DNA of 64,000 bases from Christensenella sp. UBA5893 (GTDB lineage Bacteria; Bacillota; Clostridia; Christensenellales; UBA1242), in contig DJER01000022.1 in NCBI GenBank assembly GCA_002431905.1, positions 1 through 64,000 on the forward strand. Direction: 5' to 3'. Positions 57,301 through 64,000 of the stretch are shown in pieces. Each line of letters starts with the position of its first letter. Within the stretch, counting starts at the first letter, position 1. The position numbers were made by a program, and so were the translations under genes. The notes below the pieces were generated by a model. That model ran no database searches, was not told where the DNA came from, and worked only from the letters and a program-made list of their open reading frames with translations.

Positions 57301-57602
57301 GTTTTTTGATTTCCAAATGTAATTGTCAAATATCTTTCGCCAGGTGTTGAACTATCAAAATCTGAAATCATTTCTTGTGTTATTGTTTGTTCTTCTTTAT
57401 TATTATTTGAATAACTTAACACAATTTTTCCATTTTGAATATTTATCGCATCGCCAACAAAATATTCTGTTTGCAAAGTGTTTGTTTTTACATCAATACC
57501 AACCAATTGCACTTTATCTTTGTCGCCATCATTACAACCCGCAAAAATAAACATACAGCATATAGAAAGTAATAATGTTAAAAATATATTTCTTCTTCTC
57601 AT
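54342..57602 (-). CDS. BspA-type leucine-rich-repeat lipoprotein (1,086 residues)
   Basis: Signal sequence MRRRNIFLTLLLSICCMFIFAGC with lipobox Cys23. Residues about 30-115 form an Ig-like strand domain (GIDVKTNTLQTEYFVGDAINI). Then come about twenty LRR_5 units of the form TIGENAFNGCTKLTQITLPNTLT (about 125-800, units such as SIGSYAFYNCSSLERVTLP). A segment with His/Cys pairs (HTFETTWSYDELTHYHKC, ARHKEC-like) and a strand-rich C-terminal domain follow. BspA-type LRRs of host-associated bacteria bind extracellular matrix or other cells. The ribosome site overlaps the end of the upstream gene. Confidence 0.92.
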   Translation of the reverse strand: MRRRNIFLTLLLSICCMFIFAGCNDGDKDKVQLVGIDVKTNTLQTEYFVGDAINIQNGKIVLSYSNNNKEEQTITQEMISDFDSSTPGERYLTITFGNQKTYFTYYVSSYTSEEYFNFESIQNKNEVKITGLKGEYPKAIYVPKTLGGKIVTTIDTNAFKNANVDKIVMFDGITTIAPQAFANCYKVDEIVLPNSVTSIGSYAFYNCSSLERVTLPKQIDKIGEYAFYNCKTLVEIIMPETLTELGDGVFYDCSALDEIELPNTLTKIGIMAFAKCESLVNINLKNVETISKWALYCCSSLKNVDISSAKVLADSCLAYTNLQNITLPEGLKTIGNEVFSDCQSLESINFPSTIESLGEKTFEDCENLKTVNFAENTTKLTTIKNRAFSNCSSLENFKIIPSIESIDSCAFQCIENKDNNKFFSIDFSKATGLKEIDSSAFANTKLQKDIVIPKSVTTIRSDTFGNTTGLENLSFEQNSNLTTLEDAFIGSSIKKITLPAKLVSFSKNAFSYSELEEIVFDENSEITAITKEIAYGVDNLRKITFGKNLEQITGSIVSSCPNVNEIAFPENSSLSKISGGAFKNLKITSIAIPSEVTTIEGSAFAGCNDLTSISFKGSKVETIGAFAFSGCSKLTSISLESIGLKTIGESAFNGCYKLSQITLPTNLTSIGKNAFNGCTKLTQITLPNTLTTIGENAFASTGLTKFEIPQSVTNLGGYFVENCSNLVDIIVRTNNIETFPRLVSYRGTLDSIQHIYVPTEKVDTYKAQSSLRNFKDKILSIELIGHNSHTFETTWSYDELTHYHKCTLAVCQEKQDVANHVESAWIIEQEATQTESGTRHKECTICKMEIARESYIQNKTYTEQGNSSENASTLNLSLQTDECIYTQGENKIQGTWEYLDEESGLILVKMQSNTTGETEKLFVLNDNDCTYTTNFKAEDIFGGDADIYTFMGYTLKVYTKNGKNIADMYYDEENSSPYYCELDKENNTFKIMGMEYVIEGKEIKSNIIKEGNLVYTFEMNEQGRMEFNDNNIVYIIRIDTSTDPSTESIEMSADWELKDNIIIVTSNGNEIMRFALGEDGKTLTQA

Positions 57603-57604
57603 TC

Positions 57605-59122
57605 TTATTCTCCTAATTCACTCATTGGTCTTACTGCTGCCCTAATTCTGTTTCCTAGCTCTTCTTCATATATGCTCAAAACATAGTATGTTAGAACTTT
57701 TTGCATTCCTTCGACACTGTTTGTATAAACTTTTAAATTTGGATATGCAGTAAACAAATTTTTTGCATTCATTGTTCCACCCTCAAATTCAGTACTTGCA
57801 TATGGGTTATAGTGGAGTTCCCACCTGCCCGCTTTGGTTGTATCGGATAACCAATTTGACATATCGCAATCGTAAACAATTCTTTCAAGTGACCTAAATG
57901 TCATACTCGCCTTTTCTTCAAAAGTATAACTTTCGGGAACCCTTTTGCCTTCAAAATAGTCGGCAAGTACTGACAAAGTAAAGTTTGGTAGCATATAACT
58001 TTCATTTTCAACAAAGTTATTTACCACAATTTCTTTCAAATTTATACAACCAAAGAATGTTGCTCTGTTGCACTCAAGTCCATAGTTCCAATGATGATTT
58101 CTTACATAGTCTGTACCTTGATATTTTTTAACACCAAACAGAACGCTTGCAGGTGCAGTAATTTTTTCTAGGTACCTACAACCAATAAACACTTCGTCAG
58201 ATGGTTGAATACCCGCATTTTCATATTCATCACCAAAAAAAGATATCGATGTTACATCTTTTGGAATAGTAAGTTCTTTTATTCCAGAAAAAGCAAATGC
58301 CCTAAATTTTATATATCTTAATGTTGATGGAAATATGACATTTTCCAAACTTGGTGTGTATGCAAAATCATAATAATCAAGAGTTTTTACTTGAGTTTTT
58401 GACATATCCACCATTTTTAAATTGGCACAGCCATTAAATGTATCCCAGCCAAGTTCTGTGATTCCACTTGGCAAAGTAACACTTGTAATATCTGCACCCA
58501 ATCTCTTTTCATGGCAATCATCAATATCCAAAAGGTATTGCATTTCGGTTGCATTGCGAACGTAGAGCATTCCAAGGGCATTTGTTGTAATCTTTGTCAA
58601 TGCGTCTGGAAGTTTTAGTTCATTATTCTTTTTGTATGGTACTGCAAATAATGTTGTAAAATCTTTGTTATACAAACAATCATCATATGATGCCAAAGTT
58701 GGATTATCTTTTGCAACAGTTATCTTCCTTAAATTTGATGCACCGTAGAACACATTTTCATCGTTATGCAATTTGGTGATTGATGCAGGAATTGTAACTT
58801 CTTCAATTGAACAATTCAAAAATGGTTGGTCATCTTCGCTATTGCTAATATAAATTTCGGTTATGGCTCTCCCATCTGTGTATTTGTCCGGCAAAGTAAC
58901 AATTTTGTCTTTCCCTATGTATTTTCTTATTGCATAGGAATCTGATTCTGGCAAATAATAGTAATTGAAATCATAAACATTTGATGTTGGCGTTGAACTC
59001 CCACCATTTTCACCATCATTGCCATTATTCCCACCACCGCCACAAGCAGTTAGCAAAAGCATTGCTGGAAGAATTAAACAAATTGCCCAAATGAATGCAA
59101 AAATGTTGCTTTTATTTTTCAT
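57605..59122 (-). CDS. BspA-type leucine-rich-repeat lipoprotein (505 residues)
   Basis: Signal sequence MKNKSNIFAFIWAICLILPAMLLLTAC with lipobox Cys27, then a Gly/Asn-rich linker (GGGGNNGNDGENGG) that should lift the protein off the membrane. LRR_5-type units follow (EEVTIPASITKL, ITSVTLPSGITELGWDTFNGCANLKMV, SLENVIFPSTLRYIKFRAFAFSGI). The last 130 residues are not repetitive. AAGGAG precedes the ATG, and 18 bp separate it from the gene before and 2 bp from the gene after. It is second in the four-gene operon. Confidence 0.9.
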   Translation of the reverse strand: MKNKSNIFAFIWAICLILPAMLLLTACGGGGNNGNDGENGGSSTPTSNVYDFNYYYLPESDSYAIRKYIGKDKIVTLPDKYTDGRAITEIYISNSEDDQPFLNCSIEEVTIPASITKLHNDENVFYGASNLRKITVAKDNPTLASYDDCLYNKDFTTLFAVPYKKNNELKLPDALTKITTNALGMLYVRNATEMQYLLDIDDCHEKRLGADITSVTLPSGITELGWDTFNGCANLKMVDMSKTQVKTLDYYDFAYTPSLENVIFPSTLRYIKFRAFAFSGIKELTIPKDVTSISFFGDEYENAGIQPSDEVFIGCRYLEKITAPASVLFGVKKYQGTDYVRNHHWNYGLECNRATFFGCINLKEIVVNNFVENESYMLPNFTLSVLADYFEGKRVPESYTFEEKASMTFRSLERIVYDCDMSNWLSDTTKAGRWELHYNPYASTEFEGGTMNAKNLFTAYPNLKVYTNSVEGMQKVLTYYVLSIYEEELGNRIRAAVRPMSELGE

Positions 59123-59140
59123 TCTTTCTTCTCCTTTTTA

Positions 59141-60661
59141 TTATTTTTTATCTATCTCTCCAATTTTTCTCCCCGAATCATCATAAAGGTTATATGACGA
59201 TGAGATATTGCTTTCTCGAATATTTTTGTTCAACTCATCAAGTTTTGAAGCAAGAGCTTTTCGTTGTTGTTCTTCTTTTGTGCCATTATGAATTCTATCC
59301 CAAAAGGAATCCCATTCTGCTTGTTTCCTACGTTTTTCTTCTGCTTCTTTTTGTAGTTTATAAACTTCGCCACTTATATAGTTTATTGCTTTCCACCTAT
59401 ATGGTTCATCAATTTGCTTGTAAACTGAAGTTTCTTTGAAACATTCTTTCAATTTACCCCAACGGAATTTATCTTTAATTTTTGAACCAACTATAAAACG
59501 AGTGGCAATTGTTACAACCACAAATATGCTAAAGCCAACATCAACCAAAAGACCCAAGTAGTTTAATTCAAATTTTCCATGAATTATCATTGCAACAATC
59601 ACAAATAATGCAAGAGCAAGCAATCCACTTCCCAAAGATATTAACCATTTTTTTACTGTTGATAAATCTTTGTATGAACGATTGTCATGATGCTCAAAAC
59701 AAGGTTGAATCAAATTTTTGGCATTGATAAAATTTTGCTTTGCCATATACTTCATTTTTGTTTTCAAGACCCCAAGTTTTTCTTCTATTGCCACATTATC
59801 GGCTTCAAATGGGTTAATAACACAAAATGAAATAATTTTTTTATTATCGCATTCAGTTGGAACACTTTGAAACTTGGCGATATCGTTATCTAATTCAGTT
59901 ATGACCAGCCCACGTGATGTTTCAAAATATTTAAGCCCTTTTTCACTCATCTCATCTTTAAAGGTGATATGTTGAATATCTACATTTTCAACAACATATC
60001 CAGAGCAACTGCACTCTCTTGTTTCGAGTGCAGTTTTTTCAAAAAACACATAATTAACATTTTTTGTCCATAATTCTTCAACACTCGCAGGAACGGTAAT
60101 GCAATTTAAGTTGTGAACATTCAACTTTTCTAAACGACTTTTTTCGGGAATTTTTATGCTTTGACAATTAACTCCGCCTTGTTCAAAACTTTTTAGGTTT
60201 GCTGGTAAAATTATTTCTTTTGCTGAACCATTAAAATCTTTAAACGAAATTTCTTCCAAGATTTTGCAATGTGAAAAATCACCAAACTTGTATGTTCCAT
60301 TATTGTCAGCAAACTTGATTTCTCCAATTCGAAAATCTTTGTTTGTAAATGCCAATTTAATCAACCCAACAGGCAATATCACTTCACTAAAATAACCATT
60401 GAGTGCAATTGTTGTAAAATCTTTAATTTTAGTACATTTACTAAAATCCAAACTTGTAACATTAGCCTTTTTAAACGCATCCGGCGATGTACTTTCAAAA
60501 GTTGATGGAAATATTATTGTTAAATTGTTTCTCGTCGGCTCTTGAAAAACACTCTCCTGAATTGTTGTCACACCCTCGGGTATAACAATTATACCTTCGC
60601 TGGCATCTCCAAAATAAGCTTTCAGAATGCCTTTCTCAATAATAAACTCATTATTGCTCAT
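59141..60661 (-). CDS. leucine-rich-repeat membrane protein, first gene of the switchable operon
   Basis: The 506-residue protein has no signal peptide. Residues 1-230 are LRR_5-like (IIVIPEGVTTIQESVF, IILPANLKSFEQGGV, SLDFSKCTKI). Two transmembrane helices follow at about 337-362 (WLISLGSGLLALALFVIVAMII) and 366-392 (LGLLVDVGFSIFVVVTIATRF). The charged C-terminal 110 residues are probably coiled coil (QKEAEEKRRKQAEWD). The LRR part is likely cytoplasmic, unlike the lipoproteins encoded next, so this may be a membrane partner or sensor. GGGAGG precedes the ATG. The upstream region contains the invertible promoter. Confidence 0.85.
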   Translation of the reverse strand: MSNNEFIIEKGILKAYFGDASEGIIVIPEGVTTIQESVFQEPTRNNLTIIFPSTFESTSPDAFKKANVTSLDFSKCTKIKDFTTIALNGYFSEVILPVGLIKLAFTNKDFRIGEIKFADNNGTYKFGDFSHCKILEEISFKDFNGSAKEIILPANLKSFEQGGVNCQSIKIPEKSRLEKLNVHNLNCITVPASVEELWTKNVNYVFFEKTALETRECSCSGYVVENVDIQHITFKDEMSEKGLKYFETSRGLVITELDNDIAKFQSVPTECDNKKIISFCVINPFEADNVAIEEKLGVLKTKMKYMAKQNFINAKNLIQPCFEHHDNRSYKDLSTVKKWLISLGSGLLALALFVIVAMIIHGKFELNYLGLLVDVGFSIFVVVTIATRFIVGSKIKDKFRWGKLKECFKETSVYKQIDEPYRWKAINYISGEVYKLQKEAEEKRRKQAEWDSFWDRIHNGTKEEQQRKALASKLDELNKNIRESNISSSYNLYDDSGRKIGEIDKK

Positions 60662-60679
60662 AAAAAACCTCCCTTTAAA

Positions 60680-60845
60680 TACACATTTATCTATGTAATA
60701 AATGTGTATTTTGGCATAAAAACAATGATAAATTCTTTAAGATTTGCAAAAATTTTTTAATTTTGAAAAATTTGATTTTTAGTATTTACATTCCGAATGT
60801 TTTATGTTAACATAAAGGCACAACTAATACATAGACAAATGTGTA
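60680..60845. promoter_or_regulatory. invertible promoter segment bounded by inverted recombination sites
   Basis: TACACATTTATCTATGTA (60680-60697) and its inverse TACATAGACAAATGTGTA (60828-60845) match at 17 of 18 positions and bound 130 bp. The left site is a full recombinase-type site: arms TACACATTTAT (680-690) and ATAAATGTGTA (698-708) around a 7-bp core CTATGTA. The right site has the identical core (828-834), a near-identical outer arm (835-845) and a degenerate inner arm (817-827). A promoter lies inside and a tyrosine recombinase gene begins its 3' end 13 bp away. The segment is placed directly before the four-gene LRR operon. Confidence 0.82.
60785..60813 (+). promoter_or_regulatory. 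promoter inside the invertible segment, facing away from the LRR operon
   Basis: -35 TTTACA (60785-60790), 17-bp spacer, extended -10 TGT-TAACAT (60808-60813) on the plus strand. In this orientation it reads into the bidirectional terminator at 60849-60876. After inversion the -10 would fall at 60712-60717 on the minus strand, giving a leader of about 44 nt to the ATG at 60661. Confidence 0.72.
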
Positions 60846-60848
60846 ACA

Positions 60849-60876
60849 AAAAGCCGACTAATTTAGTCGGTTTTTT
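60849..60876. terminator. bidirectional terminator at the recombinase 3' end
   Basis: CCGACTAA / TTAGTCGG stem with A-run and T-run on either side, overlapping the last codons and stop of the recombinase gene. It ends the recombinase transcript before the switch, and would also stop the promoter at 60785 in its present orientation. Confidence 0.85.
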
Positions 60877-61760
60877 GTTAATTTTTGCACTGCTTTGCGT
60901 TTGCTTTCCAAATTTGTATGGACATATCTATTAAGTGTTATCGTTGGCGAAGAATGGCCCAAAAGTTCGCTTATAGTTTTTATATCAACTTTGTTTTCAA
61001 GTAGTCTTGTTGCGAATGTGTGCCTAAGCGAATGAAAGCCATAATGCTTTATATGTAAATTTTTGAGCAAACTTGCAAACGATGATTGATAGGTCCTATA
61101 GTCTACTTTATTTCCCTTTCGATTACAGACAACATATTCCGTATTGTGTGATTTTAACTCTTTCAAAATTTTAATAAGCTCGTTTGTGAGTGGTATTTCC
61201 CTTATTGAAAAATATGTTTTTGGAATGTCCACAATATCCACTTGTTTATGGTTTTCAATTGCTTTACTTGTTGATAATGTCACTTTTAGAATTTTGTTCT
61301 TAAAATCAATATTTGCCCATTTTAATGCCAAGAGTTCGCCCAGTCTTAGCCCTGTGTAAAGACTTATTAACACACCGTAGGAATAAATCTTTTTCTTTTC
61401 TATGATATATTGCTCCAACTTGCATTGTTCTTGCAAGGTCAAACATTCAACTTGTTTTTCCATTCTTTTGGGGATTTTTAAAGTTATGTAAAATTGTCTT
61501 TTTGTAAGTTGATTTTCATATGCAAAGTTTAATGCCCTATTTAATATACTTTTTAATGTTTTTGCAAGCGAATTTGAATATGCATTAGACAACTCCATAA
61601 ACTCTAAATTCAACTTGTCAGTTGTAAGTATTTTTATGTCAAAATTAAAGTGTTTTTTTATATAAATTTCATACAAATTCAAATAGTATAAATATGTCCG
61701 CCTTTTAACCTGATATTTTAATGTCTTTAAGTACTTGATTACAATTTGATGTAATTTCAT
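60858..61760 (-). CDS. tyrosine recombinase, probable DNA invertase for the adjacent switch
   Basis: It has 300 residues from MKLHQIVIKYLKTL (start at 61760, GGAGG upstream). The core-binding domain (about 1-95) and catalytic domain carry Arg139 (GLRLGEL), His243-x-x-Arg246 (HSLRHTF), His269 (LGHSS) and Tyr279 (NRYVH); a Lys near 165-181 would be the fifth residue. There is no arm-binding domain, so it is XerC/D-like in size, as are many promoter invertases. It is not next to an excisionase or mobile-element borders; instead the inverted repeats lie 13 bp past its stop. A promoter with extended -10 (TGT-TATAAT) precedes it. Confidence 0.9.
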   Translation of the reverse strand: MKLHQIVIKYLKTLKYQVKRRTYLYYLNLYEIYIKKHFNFDIKILTTDKLNLEFMELSNAYSNSLAKTLKSILNRALNFAYENQLTKRQFYITLKIPKRMEKQVECLTLQEQCKLEQYIIEKKKIYSYGVLISLYTGLRLGELLALKWANIDFKNKILKVTLSTSKAIENHKQVDIVDIPKTYFSIREIPLTNELIKILKELKSHNTEYVVCNRKGNKVDYRTYQSSFASLLKNLHIKHYGFHSLRHTFATRLLENKVDIKTISELLGHSSPTITLNRYVHTNLESKRKAVQKLTKNRLN

Positions 61761-61851
61761 AAATTTTCCTCCGCAAAAATTATAACATTCGTAAGTTTTA
61801 GCCAATAAATCTTTGCAAACTTTTGCACCAAAAAAATCTTTCTTTTTGCAT

Positions 61852-61878
61852 AAAAAAAGGATATATATGTATATATCC
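61852..61878 (-). terminator. terminator of uvrB
   Basis: GGATATATATGTATATATCC hairpin (61859-61878) followed on the minus strand by seven T, 35 bp past the uvrB stop. Confidence 0.85.
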
Positions 61879-61912
61879 CTAAATTTATTTTATATTTTTT
61901 TTACATCTTTAT

Positions 61913-63871
61913 TTACTTATCCAATTGCTTTTTTAGTTTGCTTATTTCGTCACGAAGAGTTATTGCAGTTTCAAAATCAAGCTGTTTTGTTGCAATATTC
62001 ATAAGCCCTTTAAGTCGTTCAATTTCTTTTGTTGCGTCTTGCTTACTAAATTTCTTTTGGGTTATTTTCTTTGTTATTTCAAGTGTATTCTTTATTTCTT
62101 TTATAATTGTTTTTGGTGTAATACCATGTGCAATATTAAAATCGTTTTGAATTTTTCTTCTACGGTTTGTTTCATCGATTGCTTTTTGCATACTTTCGGT
62201 TATAGTATCGGCATACATTATTACCCTGCCTTCGCTATTCCTTGATGCCCTGCCAATTGTTTGAATTAGTGCACTTTCACTACGCAAAAAACCTTCTTTG
62301 TCGGCGTCCAAAATGCAAACAAGTTCAACTTCTGGAAGGTCAAGTCCTTCACGAAGAAGATTTATTCCAATCAACACATCAAACTCGCCACGTCTTAAAC
62401 CATTCAAAATATCTATTCTTTCCATTGTATCAATTTCGGAATGAAGATATTTTACTCTTATCTTTCTCTCACTCAAAAACTGTGTCAAATCTTCCGCCAT
62501 CTTTTTTGTTAAAGTTGTCACCAAAACACGCCTGTCTTTTTTGACAGTCTTTTTTATTTCATCAATAAGGTTTTCTATTTGACCTTTGGTTTCCCTTACT
62601 TCAATAATTGGGTCCAAAAGTCCTGTTGGTCGAATAAGTTGTTCAACAACTTCATCACAAACTTCCTTTTCGTATGGCCCTGGTGTTGCTGAAACAAAAG
62701 TAACTTGATTTAGTCTTGTTTTAAACTCTTCAAATTTTAGTGGTCTATTATCGTAGGCCGATGGCAACCTAAATCCATATTCAACCAAACTTTCCTTCCT
62801 TGCCTTGTCGCCATTATACATCGCCTTTATTTGAGGAATGGTCATATGACTTTCATCAATAAAAGTTATAAACCCTTGTGGAAAATAATCCATAAGTGTA
62901 AATGGTGGGTCGCCAGCACTTCTTCCATCAAAATACCTGGAATAGTTTTCTATACCACTGCAATACCCAATCTCTCGCATCATCTCAATGTCGTAACTTA
63001 CTCTTTCTTTTATTCTTTGCGCTTCAATAAGTTTGTCATTGTCAGTAAAATATTTAACCATTTCATCCCTATCGTGTGCGATATTATCAAGTGCTTGCTT
63101 TAACTTTTCACTTCCAACAGCGTAGTGTGTTGCTGGGAAAATAACAGTGTGCACAAGCTCACAAATAGTGTTACCAGTCACAACATCAAACTCGGTTATT
63201 CTGTCAATCTCATCGCCAAAAAACTCAACTCTTATCGCATGCTCACTATAACTTGCAGGAAAAATATCCAAAACGTCGCCCTTGGCTCTAAAAGTTGATC
63301 TATGAAAATCTAGATCATTTCTTGTGTATTGAATTTCAATAAGTCGTTTTATTATTTCTTCCCTTGAAACATTGTCGCCTTGCCTTAATGAAATTTGCAT
63401 TCTTAAATATTCTTCTGGGCAACCCAAACCATAAATGCACGAAACCGATGCAACAACAATTGTATCACTTCGTTCCATAAGTGATGCAGTGGCACTATTT
63501 CTTAACTTGTCTATCTCATCATTAACCGACATATCTTTTTCTATGTATGTATCACTTGAAACAATATATGCCTCTGGTTGATAATAGTCATAATAAGAAA
63601 CAAAATATTCAACTCTGTTATTTGGAAAAAACTCACGAAACTCATTGCAAAGTTGAGCTGCAAGTGTTTTGTTGTGTGCAATAACCAAAGTTGGCTTGTT
63701 AAGTTTTGCAATAACATTTGCCATTGTAAAAGTTTTTCCGCTTCCTGTAACACCCAATAATATTTGAGATTTTACCCCATTTGAGAAATTATCACATATT
63801 TTTTCAATTGCTTGTTCTTGGTCGCCATTTGGCTTAAATTTTGACACTAGCTCAAATTTACGTTGTTCCAT
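61913..63871 (-). CDS. uvrB: excinuclease ABC subunit B
   Basis: UvrB is the damage-verifying helicase-like subunit of nucleotide excision repair, loaded by UvrA and recruiting UvrC. At 652 residues it has the normal length. It shows the P-loop GVTGSGKT (40-47), the damage-probing beta-hairpin YYDYYQPEAY (93-102), the DESH box (FIDESH), helicase motifs V/VI (LREGLDLPEV, QTIGRASRN), and the C-terminal UVR domain (IERLKGLMNIATKQLDFETAITLRDEI) that binds UvrC. The ATG follows 3 bp after the stop of the upstream membrane-protein gene, with AAGGGG overlapping it. uvrA is not in the window. Confidence 0.97.
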   Translation of the reverse strand: MEQRKFELVSKFKPNGDQEQAIEKICDNFSNGVKSQILLGVTGSGKTFTMANVIAKLNKPTLVIAHNKTLAAQLCNEFREFFPNNRVEYFVSYYDYYQPEAYIVSSDTYIEKDMSVNDEIDKLRNSATASLMERSDTIVVASVSCIYGLGCPEEYLRMQISLRQGDNVSREEIIKRLIEIQYTRNDLDFHRSTFRAKGDVLDIFPASYSEHAIRVEFFGDEIDRITEFDVVTGNTICELVHTVIFPATHYAVGSEKLKQALDNIAHDRDEMVKYFTDNDKLIEAQRIKERVSYDIEMMREIGYCSGIENYSRYFDGRSAGDPPFTLMDYFPQGFITFIDESHMTIPQIKAMYNGDKARKESLVEYGFRLPSAYDNRPLKFEEFKTRLNQVTFVSATPGPYEKEVCDEVVEQLIRPTGLLDPIIEVRETKGQIENLIDEIKKTVKKDRRVLVTTLTKKMAEDLTQFLSERKIRVKYLHSEIDTMERIDILNGLRRGEFDVLIGINLLREGLDLPEVELVCILDADKEGFLRSESALIQTIGRASRNSEGRVIMYADTITESMQKAIDETNRRRKIQNDFNIAHGITPKTIIKEIKNTLEITKKITQKKFSKQDATKEIERLKGLMNIATKQLDFETAITLRDEISKLKKQLDK

Positions 63872-63874
63872 AAT

Positions 63875-64000
63875 CTACCCCTTAAAAATAATCTTCAACA
63901 AAAGTCCCAAAACAAAACTCACAATAGAAAGAATAATTGTCCTTATAACCAAACCAACAAGTTCTTGCTTTTGTTTCTTTAAATCTTTTTTGTATGTTAG
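63875..64000 (-). CDS. partial membrane protein (C-terminal end)
   Basis: Only the last 41 residues are in the window: LTYKKDLKKQKQELVGLVIR then TIILSIVSFVLGLLLKIIFKG and a TAG stop. The frame is open to the right edge. It has one clear transmembrane helix preceded by a very basic stretch. It is 3 bp upstream of uvrB and probably in its operon. The family cannot be determined. Confidence 0.65.
   Translation of the reverse strand, partial: LTYKKDLKKQKQELVGLVIRTIILSIVSFVLGLLLKIIFKG

Noticed and set aside
60858..61760. Recombinase as the integrase of a second mobile element
   Set aside because: No excisionase, cargo, tRNA or direct att repeats adjoin it; both neighbours are chromosomal (LRR operon, uvrB), while inverted repeats lie right beside it.

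Overview
The window is low-GC DNA from a Gram-positive, Firmicutes-type bacterium. The signs are AGGAGG-like ribosome sites before most genes, sigma-A promoters with 17-bp spacers, a T-box leader on tyrS, many lipobox surface proteins, and a SpoIIID-like sporulation regulator behind what looks like a sigma-E promoter. An uncultured, probably spore-forming, gut-type clostridium fits best, but no species can be named from sequence alone.

Layout. 1-2,100: a partial secreted protein whose promoter spacer contains a poly-C tract, a MITE-like repeat, a MazF toxin with a small partner, and a transglutaminase-like protein. 2,067-7,148: housekeeping genes recX, a short YigZ-family gene and tyrS (with T-box) on the minus strand; then, diverging, a NifU-like Fe-S scaffold, a GGGtGRT protein, cdd and dtd. 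7,196-39,633: 32 kb with only three genes, all GLUG-repeat surface proteins of 936, about 3,213 and about 6,600 residues. The two giants are collinear paralogs in one operon. 39,897-40,545: spoIIID and acpP.

40,749-53,117: a 12.4-kb integrative element inserted in the anticodon loop of a tRNA-Arg gene. The host tRNA is truly split: its 5' half is at 40,717 and its matching 3' half ends at 53,155. The element carries a complete tRNA-Arg(CCU) just inside its left end. It also has int, an excisionase-like gene, a replication-initiator-like gene and a 1-kb noncoding region whose 9-bp iterons flank an AT-rich core, as in PICI/SaPI-type origins. Its cargo is a restriction-modification operon with a fused C5/N6 methyltransferase, a HipBA toxin-antitoxin module, a two-gene soluble plus four-TM unit that looks like a defence pair, and several small unknown genes. 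I saw no relaxase or phage structural gene.

53,209-61,760: a four-gene minus-strand operon (membrane LRR protein, two BspA-type LRR lipoproteins, a helical-repeat protein). Its promoter lies on a 130-bp segment bounded by 18-bp inverted repeats with identical 7-bp cores, next to a tyrosine recombinase gene. In this sequence the promoter faces away from the operon, so the operon appears to be locked OFF. I consider this invertible switch the best candidate for an undescribed regulatory system here. uvrB and a fragment of a membrane protein close the window.
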